Source of the DNA: Hexactinellida sp. DTS-2022
Taxonomy: Eukaryota; Porifera; Hexactinellida
Assembly: GCA_028753945.1 (NCBI GenBank)
Contig: JAPNXP010000013.1
Span: forward strand, 4,713,501 to 4,777,500
Reading direction: 5' to 3'
Length of the DNA: 64,000 nucleotides
Made by a program: the position numbers and the translations under genes. Positions 18,857-28,451 of the stretch are shown here, piece after piece. Within the stretch, counting starts at the first letter, position 1; the number at the start of each line of letters is the position of its first letter. The notes beneath the pieces are model-generated. The model was not told where the DNA came from. It worked only from the letters and a program-made list of their open reading frames with translations, and made no database searches.

Positions 18857-20938
18857 TCACTTGTTGGGAGAGCCTATTGGTGTGCTGTGGCTTATGGGAT
18901 TCGTATTGTTATCAGTCCTCAGCATTGTAAATACGTTCTGGATTTCGCTAAGTGATGCTTCTTTCACGGGAGACGATGTTTGAGATCTACAGAGAACTTC
19001 CTTCAGATGAGTAGCGAGGTGATCAATCGGAGGGTACACAGATAAGAGTTGGACCAATTCCATGAATATTGGCGGATTATTTACAAGATTGTAAGGCGTT
19101 ACTGTCGAGCCTGTGATGCGTAAGATCATACACATTCTCCGTTTGAAGAAACGGTTACTCTTTCGCTTACAGAACTGACAAATACCGCAGGGTGTTAGCA
19201 GAGACTGATCTAAACAAGTTTTGAAGAATTGTCTTAAACTCTTCCATATCGGAACAGGATTAATTTCTTTCTCCAAAGAATGGTGTTGCTCCTCGTCCTT
19301 AGGAAATGAGATGTCCATGAGGATAATATCCGAGTTCTCTGAATGGATCGATGGAGTCTTGGGAGACTTAGGAGGCTGTGATAAGAGAGGCTGATAGTTA
19401 GACTTAGAAGAGCTTGCATCGCTCGCAAATGGAGGCACTTTATCGAGTGCTCGAAGCATGACGTCGTTATCTATTTCTTCAGGCAACGCATGTATATTTG
19501 TAAACGGAATTGAAATGTTCAAGCAGTCCGATTTAGACTCGTTCATTGGACTATCCTCAGGTGTACACTGTTGTATTTCTAGCGAAATTGAACTAGGCTG
19601 TGATGCCTCTGTAAAATCAGCTGTTCTCACAGGGAAATCTAGGCTGAGTCTCGCGAGCTCTGACGTAGTATCGTTACTCAGGGTTGGGAGCGAGGAATGT
19701 TTTGTTTTGGACAGAACACTCTTTTCCTTAGATGTGTAGATGTACTTGATGTTGTCTTTTGGGGTTCCAAAGAACATTATGCCATTAGGGATGGGACAAG
19801 AGAAAGCGGAAAATATAGTTTCATGTAATAGGATTGTTTGCATTTTTTGCAACAAAGAGACGGCACAATTTACAGAAGACGGAATGCATTGTCTTAGCAT
19901 GGGCAGCCTTCCCGAGCGTATCAGCTCAATTACAAACAGCATACCCCTGCACTCAAACGGTGAAAAGTGAGGCATATACGTTTGACTGTGTTCCAAGTCG
20001 AACAGGGCTTCCTGTGTGGTTTGCATTGTATCCTGGAAGCTGGACAAATAGGCCTGCAGCACTAGCCAGTGACACGTGAAGAACGGAGGCGGCGTCTGAT
20101 CAGATTCACTCAGGAATGTATCTTTGTACAAATGCCACACTCCGAACTGTTGCTCAATGGCAAAGCTATGGTAGAACTCGCCCCCATACTCAATGGTTTG
20201 TGCCTCTCGCTTCGCCAGATACATCCAGCCTGCGGGAATGAAGAGAACCTGGTTACGGTGTAAATGCGTTTCTATGGAATCGGTTTGGAATAGGTAGGAT
20301 AAGGCGTCTTCATCGTCCTCGCCGAGGAACTTTCTGAAAGCAGCGAGGTTACTAGAAAAGGGGGGCAGCAGCTGGATGTCAATCTTCCCGCGGAGACAGA
20401 ATATCCACTTGGTGGTGGGCTCACATATGGGGTGGTTAACCTGGTCCTCTATAGGAGTTATTGTATAGAACAGGTACTGGACTAATGGCACCTTGTTCCA
20501 GTCAGGGAGTAGGAACTCCAGTTTCTGGTCGAACAGGTAGAACCAGCTGAGCTGCTTAACTATGTTAGGCGCAGACAGCTGACTAAATATGGAAGATAGT
20601 CGGGAGCAAATCTGGGTCTCGATCTCTCCGCCCTTCTTAATGTGCGTGCTGTGGAGATCACTGGAGTAGCCCAGGATAGGATTGGCATTGTGCTGCAACA
20701 GAACAGATACCAAGTCGATGGGCAATTCCTTACAGAGAGAATCCGTGTATTGAAAGAAGTTCCTTAATGCGTAGGTGTCAAGATTGTTCTCAACAAACTC
20801 GTGCTGATCAAAACGCCTTCCATCCACGCGAACTAAGATAGGTACGGAAAATCCGGTCACTTGAATATCATGAATGCGTAACTCGTCCACCGATTCCACA
20901 CACTCGCCGACAAAACCGTTTTCCAAACTCAATGACAT
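18857..20938 (-). CDS. KDM2-like JmjC protein with degraded active site
   Basis: Single exon, 693 residues. Residues about 120-290 align with the JmjC domain of KDM2/KDM7 demethylases: the TTKW..GKIDIQLLPP block, NQVLFIPAGWMYLAKRE and YGGEFYHSFAIEQQF match KDM2A TSVWYH..GKVFWLIPP, TFVIPSGWIHAVYTP and FGGNFLHSFNIPMQL. Of the three iron ligands (H-x-D..H), His169 seems kept, but the Asp is Ile171 and the second His is Tyr240. The 2-oxoglutarate Lys (185) is kept. Residues about 590-625 hold CGICQFCKRK..RRMCM, matching only the second half of the KDM2 CXXC zinc finger. Between them lies about 250 residues of disordered Ser-rich sequence. I infer a pseudo-demethylase, possibly a chromatin scaffold. 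F-box and LRRs of KDM2 are absent. Confidence 0.75.
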   Translation of the reverse strand: MSLSLENGFVGECVESVDELRIHDIQVTGFSVPILVRVDGRRFDQHEFVENNLDTYALRNFFQYTDSLCKELPIDLVSVLLQHNANPILGYSSDLHSTHIKKGGEIETQICSRLSSIFSQLSAPNIVKQLSWFYLFDQKLEFLLPDWNKVPLVQYLFYTITPIEDQVNHPICEPTTKWIFCLRGKIDIQLLPPFSSNLAAFRKFLGEDDEDALSYLFQTDSIETHLHRNQVLFIPAGWMYLAKREAQTIEYGGEFYHSFAIEQQFGVWHLYKDTFLSESDQTPPPFFTCHWLVLQAYLSSFQDTMQTTQEALFDLEHSQTYMPHFSPFECRGMLFVIELIRSGRLPMLRQCIPSSVNCAVSLLQKMQTILLHETIFSAFSCPIPNGIMFFGTPKDNIKYIYTSKEKSVLSKTKHSSLPTLSNDTTSELARLSLDFPVRTADFTEASQPSSISLEIQQCTPEDSPMNESKSDCLNISIPFTNIHALPEEIDNDVMLRALDKVPPFASDASSSKSNYQPLLSQPPKSPKTPSIHSENSDIILMDISFPKDEEQHHSLEKEINPVPIWKSLRQFFKTCLDQSLLTPCGICQFCKRKSNRFFKRRMCMILRITGSTVTPYNLVNNPPIFMELVQLLSVYPPIDHLATHLKEVLCRSQTSSPVKEASLSEIQNVFTMLRTDNNTNPISHSTPIGSPNK

Positions 20939-21463
20939 TCCTATAATACATACACAGTATTAAAACCAATTTAATGTATAATAATTTTAATAATTTACTA
21001 GACGAGCATACGTAAGGCCCTCAACTTTTGATTCAGTAATCGATGCTTAACGGGAAAGTTTACTTATTATTCAACTTATTTGTACATAATAAGCATTACA
21101 ATATTGTACATTTTTAGAATAATACTTAGGTAATGGAAATCTTTTAAAATTTCCTAAATTAACCACTCCAATTTAGGCAAATAAATCCTTAAATCAATTT
21201 AAATTGACAGATGATGTAGTAGGTAATAGTACAATTGCAGAAAAGAAACAGCCCACGAGATAATGTGATGTATCCATTCCTAAGCAAGGTTGGTCCAGAA
21301 GTTTTGAATGATATTTGATACCAACAATCAATAGAATATTCACTAGAGAAATAATAATATAATGAAAACTTAGTCACATTTTCCATAGCAATATTTCCCT
21401 GAGGATAAACCGTTGAATTTACTATAACAGTGTATAAATAGGAATAATTCGTGCATAGGCTAA
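20939..21463. other. Divergent intergenic region
   Basis: Shared upstream region of the JmjC-like gene (-) and the PH-domain adaptor gene (+), so it probably holds both promoters. AT-rich. A 95-codon ORF on the minus strand at 21189-21476 has no recognisable features and overlaps the adaptor start; not called. Confidence 0.5.
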
Positions 21464-23731
21464 ATGGCTCAATCAATTAAGTCAGGCATTCTTTACAAAG
21501 CGCCACCATTTTCCAAATTGAAAAACAAGTTTGCAGAACGGTGGAAGCAAAGATGGTTCATACTCTGGTCAAATAAAACTCTTGCCTATTTTGAAGATCG
21601 CAACTCTGTCAAATCAAAGGGAGATATTCCCCTGGACCAGGTAGAGATAAAGGACATCAATTACGCGCTTGTCCTAGAAAAACGTAACTGGGTTATAGCG
21701 ATAAATGTAAAAGCACAAAACAGAGAGTATTATTTGGCAGCAGACGACGAAGAGACGATGCTCAGTTGGGTTAAAGCGTTGAAAGACGCTTTGAAAGTAG
21801 ATTACATATTAGTGTCAGAGATAGCATCCTCAAATCTCATGTGCATTGAACGTATTGATTCTACCGAGAGCGATTCGATTGATACGAAATGTTCAATAAC
21901 GAGTTACATACAGGTTCAACCGGACGGGCTGGATCGGTTGAACACTGTAGACTCGAGTTTTAGTGACGTACACGAGCGTCAGGAGATAGATTTCGAATCG
22001 GACACAAAGCGACAGAGCAAAGTTTCCCCCTATGTAGTATACGATTGCGATCGGGATTCGAAGGAAATTTGCAATTCGAACAATTGTGAATTTGTAAAAT
22101 CTGATGAAGAGGTTGTAATAAATGAGGGCTACTACATGCCGATGAAAGAGTTAAATGCACTAAGCAGTATGGTTGGAGAAGAGCCACAAGCTTGTAACTC
22201 CAATCCGGAAAGCCCTGATCCGACCTCGGATAACGCATTCGAGTCGAGTAACAAGGATGTAGAGTATGTTATTGCTTCTTTCCTAGAGCGAGGAGAGATT
22301 GCAGAGGGTAATGAGTTTTCTCGAGTAGAGCCGAGGCCGAGTAGCGATATATACGAGGCGATGAGCCCCCCAACCAACGAGCCTCAGACAATTCATAATT
22401 ATGACCACCTTGATGGGGCAAGCGAGCAATTAGAGGAGATAATGCAGAGACTAGAAGACGAGAAGATATGGGCTCACGCGAATCGGGTAAGGTCAAGTGA
22501 CTACGACGATATTTTTAACTATAAAATTAAAAATAGCGCAGATGAGAAAATCCACCTCCCCGTCCGAGCCAATAGGTCGTACACGGAAATGCCAATCGAT
22601 AGAGAAAAACCCGAACCGCCAAAACTGCCGCCTAAAGGAACTAGCATAGGATTAAAGGAAGAGCTTCGTAAATCTGTATTCGGACAATTTCAAAATTTGC
22701 TGGAATCTTACTGGGTCATGTACATATTTTTACCAAACAAATTCGTAGTAAAGGAGCTGGTCAACATAGAATGTCGCGTAGACAATTTAATACAGAAATT
22801 AGCTAAGCTCTTTACCGGACAAAAGTATCATCATGACTTAAATTTGTATGTCATTTCAGATATACACCAGACCTTTGAAACTTACAAAAAACCTGAAAAA
22901 GACAATGCAAAAAATGATAGGAGACTCAACAATGACATGTCATTCATGCAACAGGAAATTAATTCTGCTAAATTACTGCAACTAGTCTCAATTAATGAAA
23001 TAGACGAACGCATTTTCAACCAGTATCTAAAGGATACATCTGAGTCGAACCTTATACAGAGATTCTGTGAAACCTGGATACCGTTTGTGAGAGGTTACTT
23101 TTCCATTCCTGACCTGAGAGAAGTTGCTGCATTGAGTGGCTATATACACTATGTCTACCAAACTACATACAACTTGAAAAACATAAGCTATGAAATCTTC
23201 TTACCGAAAAACGCGAAGGTAATACCAGAATGTGTTAAAAAAGTTCGCGAACAGTCGTTAGAACTTAAAGATACGCCGATACAAACCGCGTGTAGTAACT
23301 TTATGAACAGGCTAGCAGTTTGGCCAACTGCTAACACAATCGCATTTCCAATAAAACGCATTGGAAGGGGCATAATACTGAACAAACAATCTGACTTTCT
23401 AATCGTATTCGCGAATGATCACATTGGTATTGTGAAAGCTAATAAGAACACGGACTACAGCAACTTCATATACTGGTGGCATAAACTAGATATCAGCAGT
23501 TTCAACATAAACGCCAGAGAAAATCTCATCATTAAACTCACAAAACCAATCGACGAAGGGAGCTGTGAATTCCAAATAAAGTCTTCTATGAATAAAATTA
23601 TGTGTCAGCTGCTAGAAAATTTCTTGACAGAAAAGAAAATGCCTTTGACCAAACGTGTATCCATGGGAGCTATCGCTGTGAAAAGTGTGCGCAAACCTCT
23701 ACCAGATATACCGGTAGAAGATGATAACTAG
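21464..23731 (+). CDS. PH-domain adaptor with phosphotyrosine-type motifs and a FERM-like C-terminus
   Basis: Single exon, 755 residues. An N-terminal PH domain (residues 5-112: SGILYKAPP, RWKQRWFILWSN, YYLAADDEETMLSWVKALKDAL) should bind membrane phosphoinositides. A linker of about 270 disordered residues carries SPYVVYD, EGYYMPMK (YMPM is the classic p85/PI3-kinase SH2 site, residues about 222-225), YEAMSPP and NYDHLD, plus a proline-rich PEPPKLPPKG. This layout recalls GAB/DOS/IRS docking proteins. Residues about 400-730 are folded and resemble a divergent FERM module; the last part (AFPIKRIGRGIILNKQSDFL, then IYWWHKLDISSFNI..LIIKLTKP, then a terminal helix) looks like the PH-like F3 lobe. 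A polyadenylation signal AATAAA follows at 23876-23881. Orthology unknown. Confidence 0.7.
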   Translation: MAQSIKSGILYKAPPFSKLKNKFAERWKQRWFILWSNKTLAYFEDRNSVKSKGDIPLDQVEIKDINYALVLEKRNWVIAINVKAQNREYYLAADDEETMLSWVKALKDALKVDYILVSEIASSNLMCIERIDSTESDSIDTKCSITSYIQVQPDGLDRLNTVDSSFSDVHERQEIDFESDTKRQSKVSPYVVYDCDRDSKEICNSNNCEFVKSDEEVVINEGYYMPMKELNALSSMVGEEPQACNSNPESPDPTSDNAFESSNKDVEYVIASFLERGEIAEGNEFSRVEPRPSSDIYEAMSPPTNEPQTIHNYDHLDGASEQLEEIMQRLEDEKIWAHANRVRSSDYDDIFNYKIKNSADEKIHLPVRANRSYTEMPIDREKPEPPKLPPKGTSIGLKEELRKSVFGQFQNLLESYWVMYIFLPNKFVVKELVNIECRVDNLIQKLAKLFTGQKYHHDLNLYVISDIHQTFETYKKPEKDNAKNDRRLNNDMSFMQQEINSAKLLQLVSINEIDERIFNQYLKDTSESNLIQRFCETWIPFVRGYFSIPDLREVAALSGYIHYVYQTTYNLKNISYEIFLPKNAKVIPECVKKVREQSLELKDTPIQTACSNFMNRLAVWPTANTIAFPIKRIGRGIILNKQSDFLIVFANDHIGIVKANKNTDYSNFIYWWHKLDISSFNINARENLIIKLTKPIDEGSCEFQIKSSMNKIMCQLLENFLTEKKMPLTKRVSMGAIAVKSVRKPLPDIPVEDDN

Positions 23732-23875
23732 ATTAAGTATGGACTGGAATTGTAATGCCATTGCTGTAATTTTAATAGATTTTTAAGCTTTTGTATGTCA
23801 ATTTCTTATGTAATATATAGGAGTCTTTTCCCTTGAATGTTATAACATTTATACTACAAATATATACAAATTGAT

Positions 23876-23881
23876 AATAAA
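23876..23881 (+). promoter_or_regulatory. AATAAA polyadenylation signal of the PH adaptor gene
   Basis: A canonical hexamer 145 nt after the stop codon. It lies just before the convergent HS6ST-like gene, whose stop is at 23928, so 3' ends of the two genes nearly meet. Confidence 0.5.
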
Positions 23882-23927
23882 TTGAATTATAAACAGATTC
23901 CGCAGTGCATTAAATGGCAACAGATAT

Positions 23928-24986
23928 TTATAAATTATAATTCCGCAAATTCTTAATTCTATCTTTAAGCAATCGAACGGCCCAATTATACAAATCTAAG
24001 TCGAGGTGATTAACAGTTTTAATAGCTTGCAGTTGTTGATTGGTGAGTGTAAGTGACTCACTAGCTGAATTTTTAAAATCCGGATAGCTTACAAAATTAA
24101 CAGAAAATATATTCTCGAACAGTTGATATGACTCATGGAGAAACTCAAGTATACCAAAGTATGCCATATGCTCCAGATTGTATTTAGCGGTTTTTAACAC
24201 TTCCTGTTCCAGGTCTTGTGTGCTGAGAATTGAATTAGGCGGGCATTCAGAGGTGTCGTAACCCGCTAGCATATGAGTCATACGGTTAATCGCTGGATTA
24301 TTACCACAATTCAGGAAATCCTCCATTGTAATACTTTCCTTGTCAAAACCAAAGAACTCACATTGAGGCTGAACCGTTTCGCGGAACACGCCTGGGGTAA
24401 ATTGGGTTTTATTCACAAGGGAACAGTCAATAGCATACACAGACCAATTCGCTCCACGTTTGACATGCAAGTACTCGCTTATAAATCTTCTCACCGGATC
24501 CCTTAGGGATGTTATGTAGAACAAATTCCAGTCGGTATAGCCTAGTGAAGACAAGTATTTAGGAACACAGAGTTTAAGAGTTGTGTAGTCAGAATGAACC
24601 CCGCAGGGCCAGCCCACAGTGCGACGCGTGAATATCCAATTCTCAACAGTCCCCTGTTTATGGCACTTGTGTTTTCGCCAAACTAGTTCATCTTTATTTG
24701 GCAATTTGATCAGCTGGCCCGGGCAGGAATGGTTAACAACATTTCTCACTAATTCCTCCTCAAAATGGCTCCCTCCTGTTTTCTGCATGTGTATGAATAC
24801 TATGACGTCACCCGGGTTTGTGATATTAAACTCAAGCAACGAATGTTTGGGAAAGATTGGAGTAGTTTTGTTAATTATGTTTGCATCCAAGTGTGTATAT
24901 TTCGACAAGAGTAGAAACATAATAAAATTAACGAAAATAGCGATCGAAAATATGAGCAGTAAGAAGCCTCTAATGTTGAGATACAT
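23928..24986 (-). CDS. Heparan-sulfate 6-O-sulfotransferase-like enzyme
   Basis: Single exon, 352 residues (human HS6ST about 400-470). A type II Golgi membrane protein: residues 7-29 (FLLLIFSIAIFVNFIMFLLL) form the signal anchor. The 5'-phosphosulfate-binding loop is FIHMQKTGGSHFEE (residues about 64-77). The 3'-phosphate site is LRDPVRRFISEYLHVKRGA (from residue 161). The region between (WIFTRRTVGWPCGVHSDYT) and the C-terminal NLEHMAYFGILEF match HS6STs (W.FSR.STGW.CGLHADWT; NLKNMAFFGLTEF). It transfers sulfate from PAPS to the 6-O of glucosamine in heparan sulfate. Its presence implies heparan-sulfate-type glycans in this organism. Confidence 0.92.
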   Translation of the reverse strand: MYLNIRGFLLLIFSIAIFVNFIMFLLLSKYTHLDANIINKTTPIFPKHSLLEFNITNPGDVIVFIHMQKTGGSHFEEELVRNVVNHSCPGQLIKLPNKDELVWRKHKCHKQGTVENWIFTRRTVGWPCGVHSDYTTLKLCVPKYLSSLGYTDWNLFYITSLRDPVRRFISEYLHVKRGANWSVYAIDCSLVNKTQFTPGVFRETVQPQCEFFGFDKESITMEDFLNCGNNPAINRMTHMLAGYDTSECPPNSILSTQDLEQEVLKTAKYNLEHMAYFGILEFLHESYQLFENIFSVNFVSYPDFKNSASESLTLTNQQLQAIKTVNHLDLDLYNWAVRLLKDRIKNLRNYNL

Positions 24987-25049
24987 CTCTATAAATAATT
25001 AAATTATTGTATCAAACTATAATCACAATCCATATTCAGAGTATATTTA

Positions 25050-25231
25050 TACATTGGATGCCGGTTATAAGCATATCGTCGGGAACTGCACTTAATTAAT
25101 GTGCTTATAACCGGCATGTTCTTATAACCGACATAAATTATATAGGGTATATGGCAACCGTTTTCCAACATAGTGTGCTTATATCTGAAATGTTCTTATA
25201 ACCGGTGTGCTTATATCCGACATATACTGTA
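25050..25231. mobile_element. Pogo-like MITE, family 2, copy 2
   Basis: Starts TACATTGGATGCCGGTTATAAGCATATCGTCGGGAACTGCA and ends GACATATACTGTA. It contains GGTATATGGCAACCGTTTTCCAACA as in copies 1 and 3. It lies between the HS6ST-like gene start and the TTK-like gene end. Confidence 0.8.
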
Positions 25232-25307
25232 CCATAAATACTACTGTGTTATGACAGATAACGGATAAAACCAACTAATAGAAGGTTAAAGTATAATAAT
25301 ATCAGTG

Positions 25308-26546
25308 TTAAGTTAAAAATTTGTTCGACAGGAGCTGGAGACAGGTAGGTCGCTTCCTAGGATTCCTGTCCAGACAGGAAATGAGTACTTGCAGCAGAGA
25401 AGACGGAACGTCTTCTTGGAAAGAGATGGCCTCTCTCGGGTCGGCTATGGCTCTCCATTTCTGGATTTTATCGGAGATGTGTTGGAAGGGTGTGGTCCCG
25501 TAGCTGAGTTTATAGAGAATGCAGCCGAGCGACCACACATCAGCGGCCTGCGAAATCTTACACACGCTCTCCGGAGAGCTAAGCGAATTGTTCTTCGGTA
25601 TCGACAATATCATTTCGGGAGCCATATAGTTGGGGGTTCCCCATCGACCCTCGCGCTCAAATGACGTAGCATCATTATCGAGCGAACAAGCTATACCGAA
25701 GTCAATTAGCTTTAGTTTGGTGTCTACGAGTACAAAGTTGTTTGGCTTGAGATCAGTATGTATTATATCCATTGAGTGTATAGCCGTTACTCCCATCAAC
25801 ATGTCATGCCAGAATGTCTGGATGTGATACGTCTCGAAAGGCTGGTTGTTATTATCCTTGAAAATCCTAGCGAGATCCACCTGTCCACACTCCATAACGA
25901 TATACAGTACCTTGTTTGTAGGCGAGTACTCGTAGTCGAACATGCGTATTACATGCACGTGCTCTCGCAGGTTCTGCAGAATGGAAATCTCGTTCTGATA
26001 GCAGTCCAGCTGCAACTGGTCGGTGTCCTCTAAACTTACGGATTTAACCGCGAAGAATCCCCAGTCTATATCCACCGCCCTGTGCACCACACTGGTGCCC
26101 CCCCTCCCCAGCTCCCCCATGACGTAGTAGGCCTTGCAGTTGACTAGAATGGGGCGTAGCATAAGGGGGGGCCAGCTGTTTGTGTTCTCTCTCCCCAACT
26201 GAGGGGGGTACACACTAGGTGATGCGTTTGAGAGTTGCTTGCGGAAGGGGAATGACGTCATGGGGGAGGGCCACATATTCGGAGCCGACGCGTGTGTGGC
26301 GAGTGGGTGTGTTACAATATAATTATTCTCAGTGGCTGATTGCGTAGTGATAGGTTTGCCGTTATGGAATGCTGTCTCCTGAGGAGAATCAAAGGTATCC
26401 GTGGTCTCCAACAGACCTTTTGTGTCGCCTGATGACTCGTCGATAGAATCTTCAGTTTCAGAGTCAAATGTGGGAAATTCGTAGTTACACAGTTTTATTA
26501 TGGATTCAGATTTACTGATATCAAAGAAGGGCTTTCTGTGTGACAT
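25308..26546 (-). CDS. TTK: Mps1/TTK-like dual-specificity kinase, short form
   Basis: Single exon, 412 residues. The kinase domain occupies residues about 139-412. Gly-rich loop GELGRGGTSVVHRA, catalytic Lys168 in FAVKSVSLEDTDQLQLDCYQ, the Mps1-typical MECGQVDLARI hinge, HTDLKPNNF (human TTK HSDLKPANF), LKLIDFGIA, activation-segment GRWGTPNYMAPE and SQAADVWSLGCILYKLSYG/TPFQ. Mps1 is the upstream kinase of the spindle-assembly checkpoint at kinetochores. Human TTK has 857 residues with an N-terminal TPR module; here only about 138 disordered residues precede the kinase, so kinetochore recruitment must differ, unless an upstream exon is missed. Confidence 0.88.
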   Translation of the reverse strand: MSHRKPFFDISKSESIIKLCNYEFPTFDSETEDSIDESSGDTKGLLETTDTFDSPQETAFHNGKPITTQSATENNYIVTHPLATHASAPNMWPSPMTSFPFRKQLSNASPSVYPPQLGRENTNSWPPLMLRPILVNCKAYYVMGELGRGGTSVVHRAVDIDWGFFAVKSVSLEDTDQLQLDCYQNEISILQNLREHVHVIRMFDYEYSPTNKVLYIVMECGQVDLARIFKDNNNQPFETYHIQTFWHDMLMGVTAIHSMDIIHTDLKPNNFVLVDTKLKLIDFGIACSLDNDATSFEREGRWGTPNYMAPEMILSIPKNNSLSSPESVCKISQAADVWSLGCILYKLSYGTTPFQHISDKIQKWRAIADPREAISFQEDVPSSLLQVLISCLDRNPRKRPTCLQLLSNKFLT

Positions 26547-26722
26547 GTATACTCTATCAGTTAATATTACGTATTAGTGTGGACACTGGTTTTAAACTTG
26601 TGTCCATGATAATAAATTATTCAGTTGTTTTGTCCCATTGAATCTCTGCATTGTCAGATAATATAATTAAACCAGCAAATTAAGAATACAAGAGAATGGC
26701 AATATTTGTATTATGTAACAGC

Positions 26723-27583
26723 TCACAAGGAATGAGTAAAATATAAAATAATAACAACAATAGATATGGCAATTACTCCAATGAATAACACAGCGGCTAT
26801 AACGCTGAGTCTCAAATACGATTCTTCCTTCTTTATCTTTTCCTCGCTCAGTGGATAGATACAGGGTTGCTGCATGGCTATGGTGGCTTGTCTCAGATCC
26901 GGCTTTAAAGTTGGGTTATTGGATCTAATTTCAGCTAGGTTTAAGTCGAGTTGCTCCAGTAGTGTGTTGGTGTTGTGCTTCCACTTGAGGGCCGATTTGA
27001 GACTGACGGTCTGGCAGACGGGCTCTATCTCGTGCTCCGGCCCCGACTCAACGTCCCCCTCCGCGCTGTCGCTGAAATAGGAGTCTCCAATCTGCGCCAT
27101 TAACACCTTCGGTCTGAACTGCTCTGGGTCCGATGACGTCACCCCCGAGTCGGGAGAGGTGTGTTTGTCGCAGGGACGCGACCGCTCGAGAGGATCGGAG
27201 AGAATCCCGTATGTAAGAATTGGGATTTTAATCTCATTCAGGTAGTAGAAGTCTTGATTCGTGTAGAGTCTATTCAAACTCTTTAAAATGGAAGGCTGCG
27301 TACCAAACTTTGCCGCTAAACTAGTTAGCGTGTCCTCGGGCTGTATTTTCTCTGTTATGACCGTGTACTTGTTGGAAGAGCTGTGATGACGTAACTTCCG
27401 GTTCCCCTTAAACCTACGGGGTCGGATGGCTTCCAGTTGAACCTCCTCGTCCGACGCAGTTATGGGCAGCTCTCTGACAGAGTCTGCCCCCATTATGTGT
27501 ATCTTCCGGCCTTTAACATTGTGTATTATGCGACCCTCCTTCATTGGGATTAATGGCACTGATTCTTCCCTTCTTTTAGCCAT
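26723..27583 (-). CDS. LysM-domain single-pass membrane protein (LYSMD3/4-like)
   Basis: Single exon, 286 residues. A LysM domain at residues about 70-118 (YTVITEKIQPEDTLTSLAAK..ILKSLNRL..FYYLNEIKIPI) and a C-terminal membrane segment at about 258-280 (LSVIAAVLFIGVIAISIVVI). The layout, LysM then a linker then a C-terminal anchor, is that of animal LYSMD3/4. LysM binds N-acetylglucosamine polymers; LYSMD3 has been reported as a chitin sensor in mammals, while intracellular Golgi roles are also proposed. There is no N-terminal signal peptide. Confidence 0.85.
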   Translation of the reverse strand: MAKRREESVPLIPMKEGRIIHNVKGRKIHIMGADSVRELPITASDEEVQLEAIRPRRFKGNRKLRHHSSSNKYTVITEKIQPEDTLTSLAAKFGTQPSILKSLNRLYTNQDFYYLNEIKIPILTYGILSDPLERSRPCDKHTSPDSGVTSSDPEQFRPKVLMAQIGDSYFSDSAEGDVESGPEHEIEPVCQTVSLKSALKWKHNTNTLLEQLDLNLAEIRSNNPTLKPDLRQATIAMQQPCIYPLSEEKIKKEESYLRLSVIAAVLFIGVIAISIVVIILYFTHSL

Positions 27584-27800
27584 CCAATCAGTCTACTAAA
27601 TCGCTCTATAAATGCGTGGCTGATTCAAATATAATCGTTTTAAATTAAATAGTTTATTAACCACTTTTCCAGAATTCTACTTATTTAAGATTCCTAAGAG
27701 TACAAATTATTATTTAACAACAATATGTTATTTATAAGAGTATATACCACCACAATAAGCACCATTGTCAGAATGGTAATGAAAATCGGTACGGCTCAAC
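27584..27800. other. Upstream flank of the LysM gene
   Basis: AT-rich, nothing recognised up to the GGAGCG-family copy C. Confidence 0.3.
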
Positions 27801-27976
27801 CAGTGCATTATAGCCATTTGTAAATACGCTCCTAATCCTGGTCATCCAATTTCATACTCACGAATCACAAATTAATGTTAGGGTATAGGAGAAGATTCAA
27901 ATTTTCGCGCTGGCTAATTAAAATTTTCGAAAATCATACTCCAAAAGGAGCGTCTAGCGCTCCTGGATAATTCCTT
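27801..27976 (-). mobile_element. GGAGCG-family element, copy C (reverse)
   Basis: Reads on the minus strand as AAGGAATTATCCAGGAGCGCTAG at one end to ATGGCTATAATGCACTGG at the other, with the shared TTCTCCTATACCCTAACATTAATTTGTGATT block inside. Confidence 0.8.
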
Positions 27977-28451
27977 GGGCTCAACGGCCTAATCGAGATT
28001 AGAACTAATTTTCTCTAAAAACCCGGCTGGCCATAGCAGTGCAGGCTAATACAATTAGCTGCTGCTTCTGTTAGGCGAGTGAGAGGAATATAAGAGGGAT
28101 TGTACCCTGTGTGCAAGAGGGATAATCAAATGTTATGTAACGCTTCAGGGGAATTAATAATTTGTATATTCGTAGTTTCGTTTTTGAATTCCCAATGTTT
28201 GCGTCTCATAACATTTGTATTATCAATCCTCTAAATAGCTATTCGACTCCAGAGAGAACAAGCTTGTAATAATATTGTATAAACTAATTAGCTCATTTCA
28301 GTACTCAATTTTACTCTCAATTCAGAACACAGCGAGTTAGCTCAGTCGAGCTGTGAGAGCAGAATTCAGTCAATCCATAGCGGCTACACGTATTAACAAT
28401 TATACTAAATAGTTGATAGAGAGTTGATATAATTATTGGAGTTGTTAGCTG
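27977..28451. other. Intergenic, no gene seen
   Basis: A 475-bp stretch before the 3' end of the orphan gene. Includes a CTCAGTCGAGCTGTGAGAGCAG segment that superficially recalls a tRNA D-arm, but no cloverleaf can be drawn. Confidence 0.4.

Noticed and set aside
21189-21476. 95-codon minus-strand ORF with a hydrophobic composition
   Set aside because: Overlaps the start of the PH-domain gene, no domain, and composition follows the AT-rich DNA.
28330-28375. Possible tRNA D-arm-like segment
   Set aside because: No anticodon stem, T-arm or B box follows; cannot form a cloverleaf.
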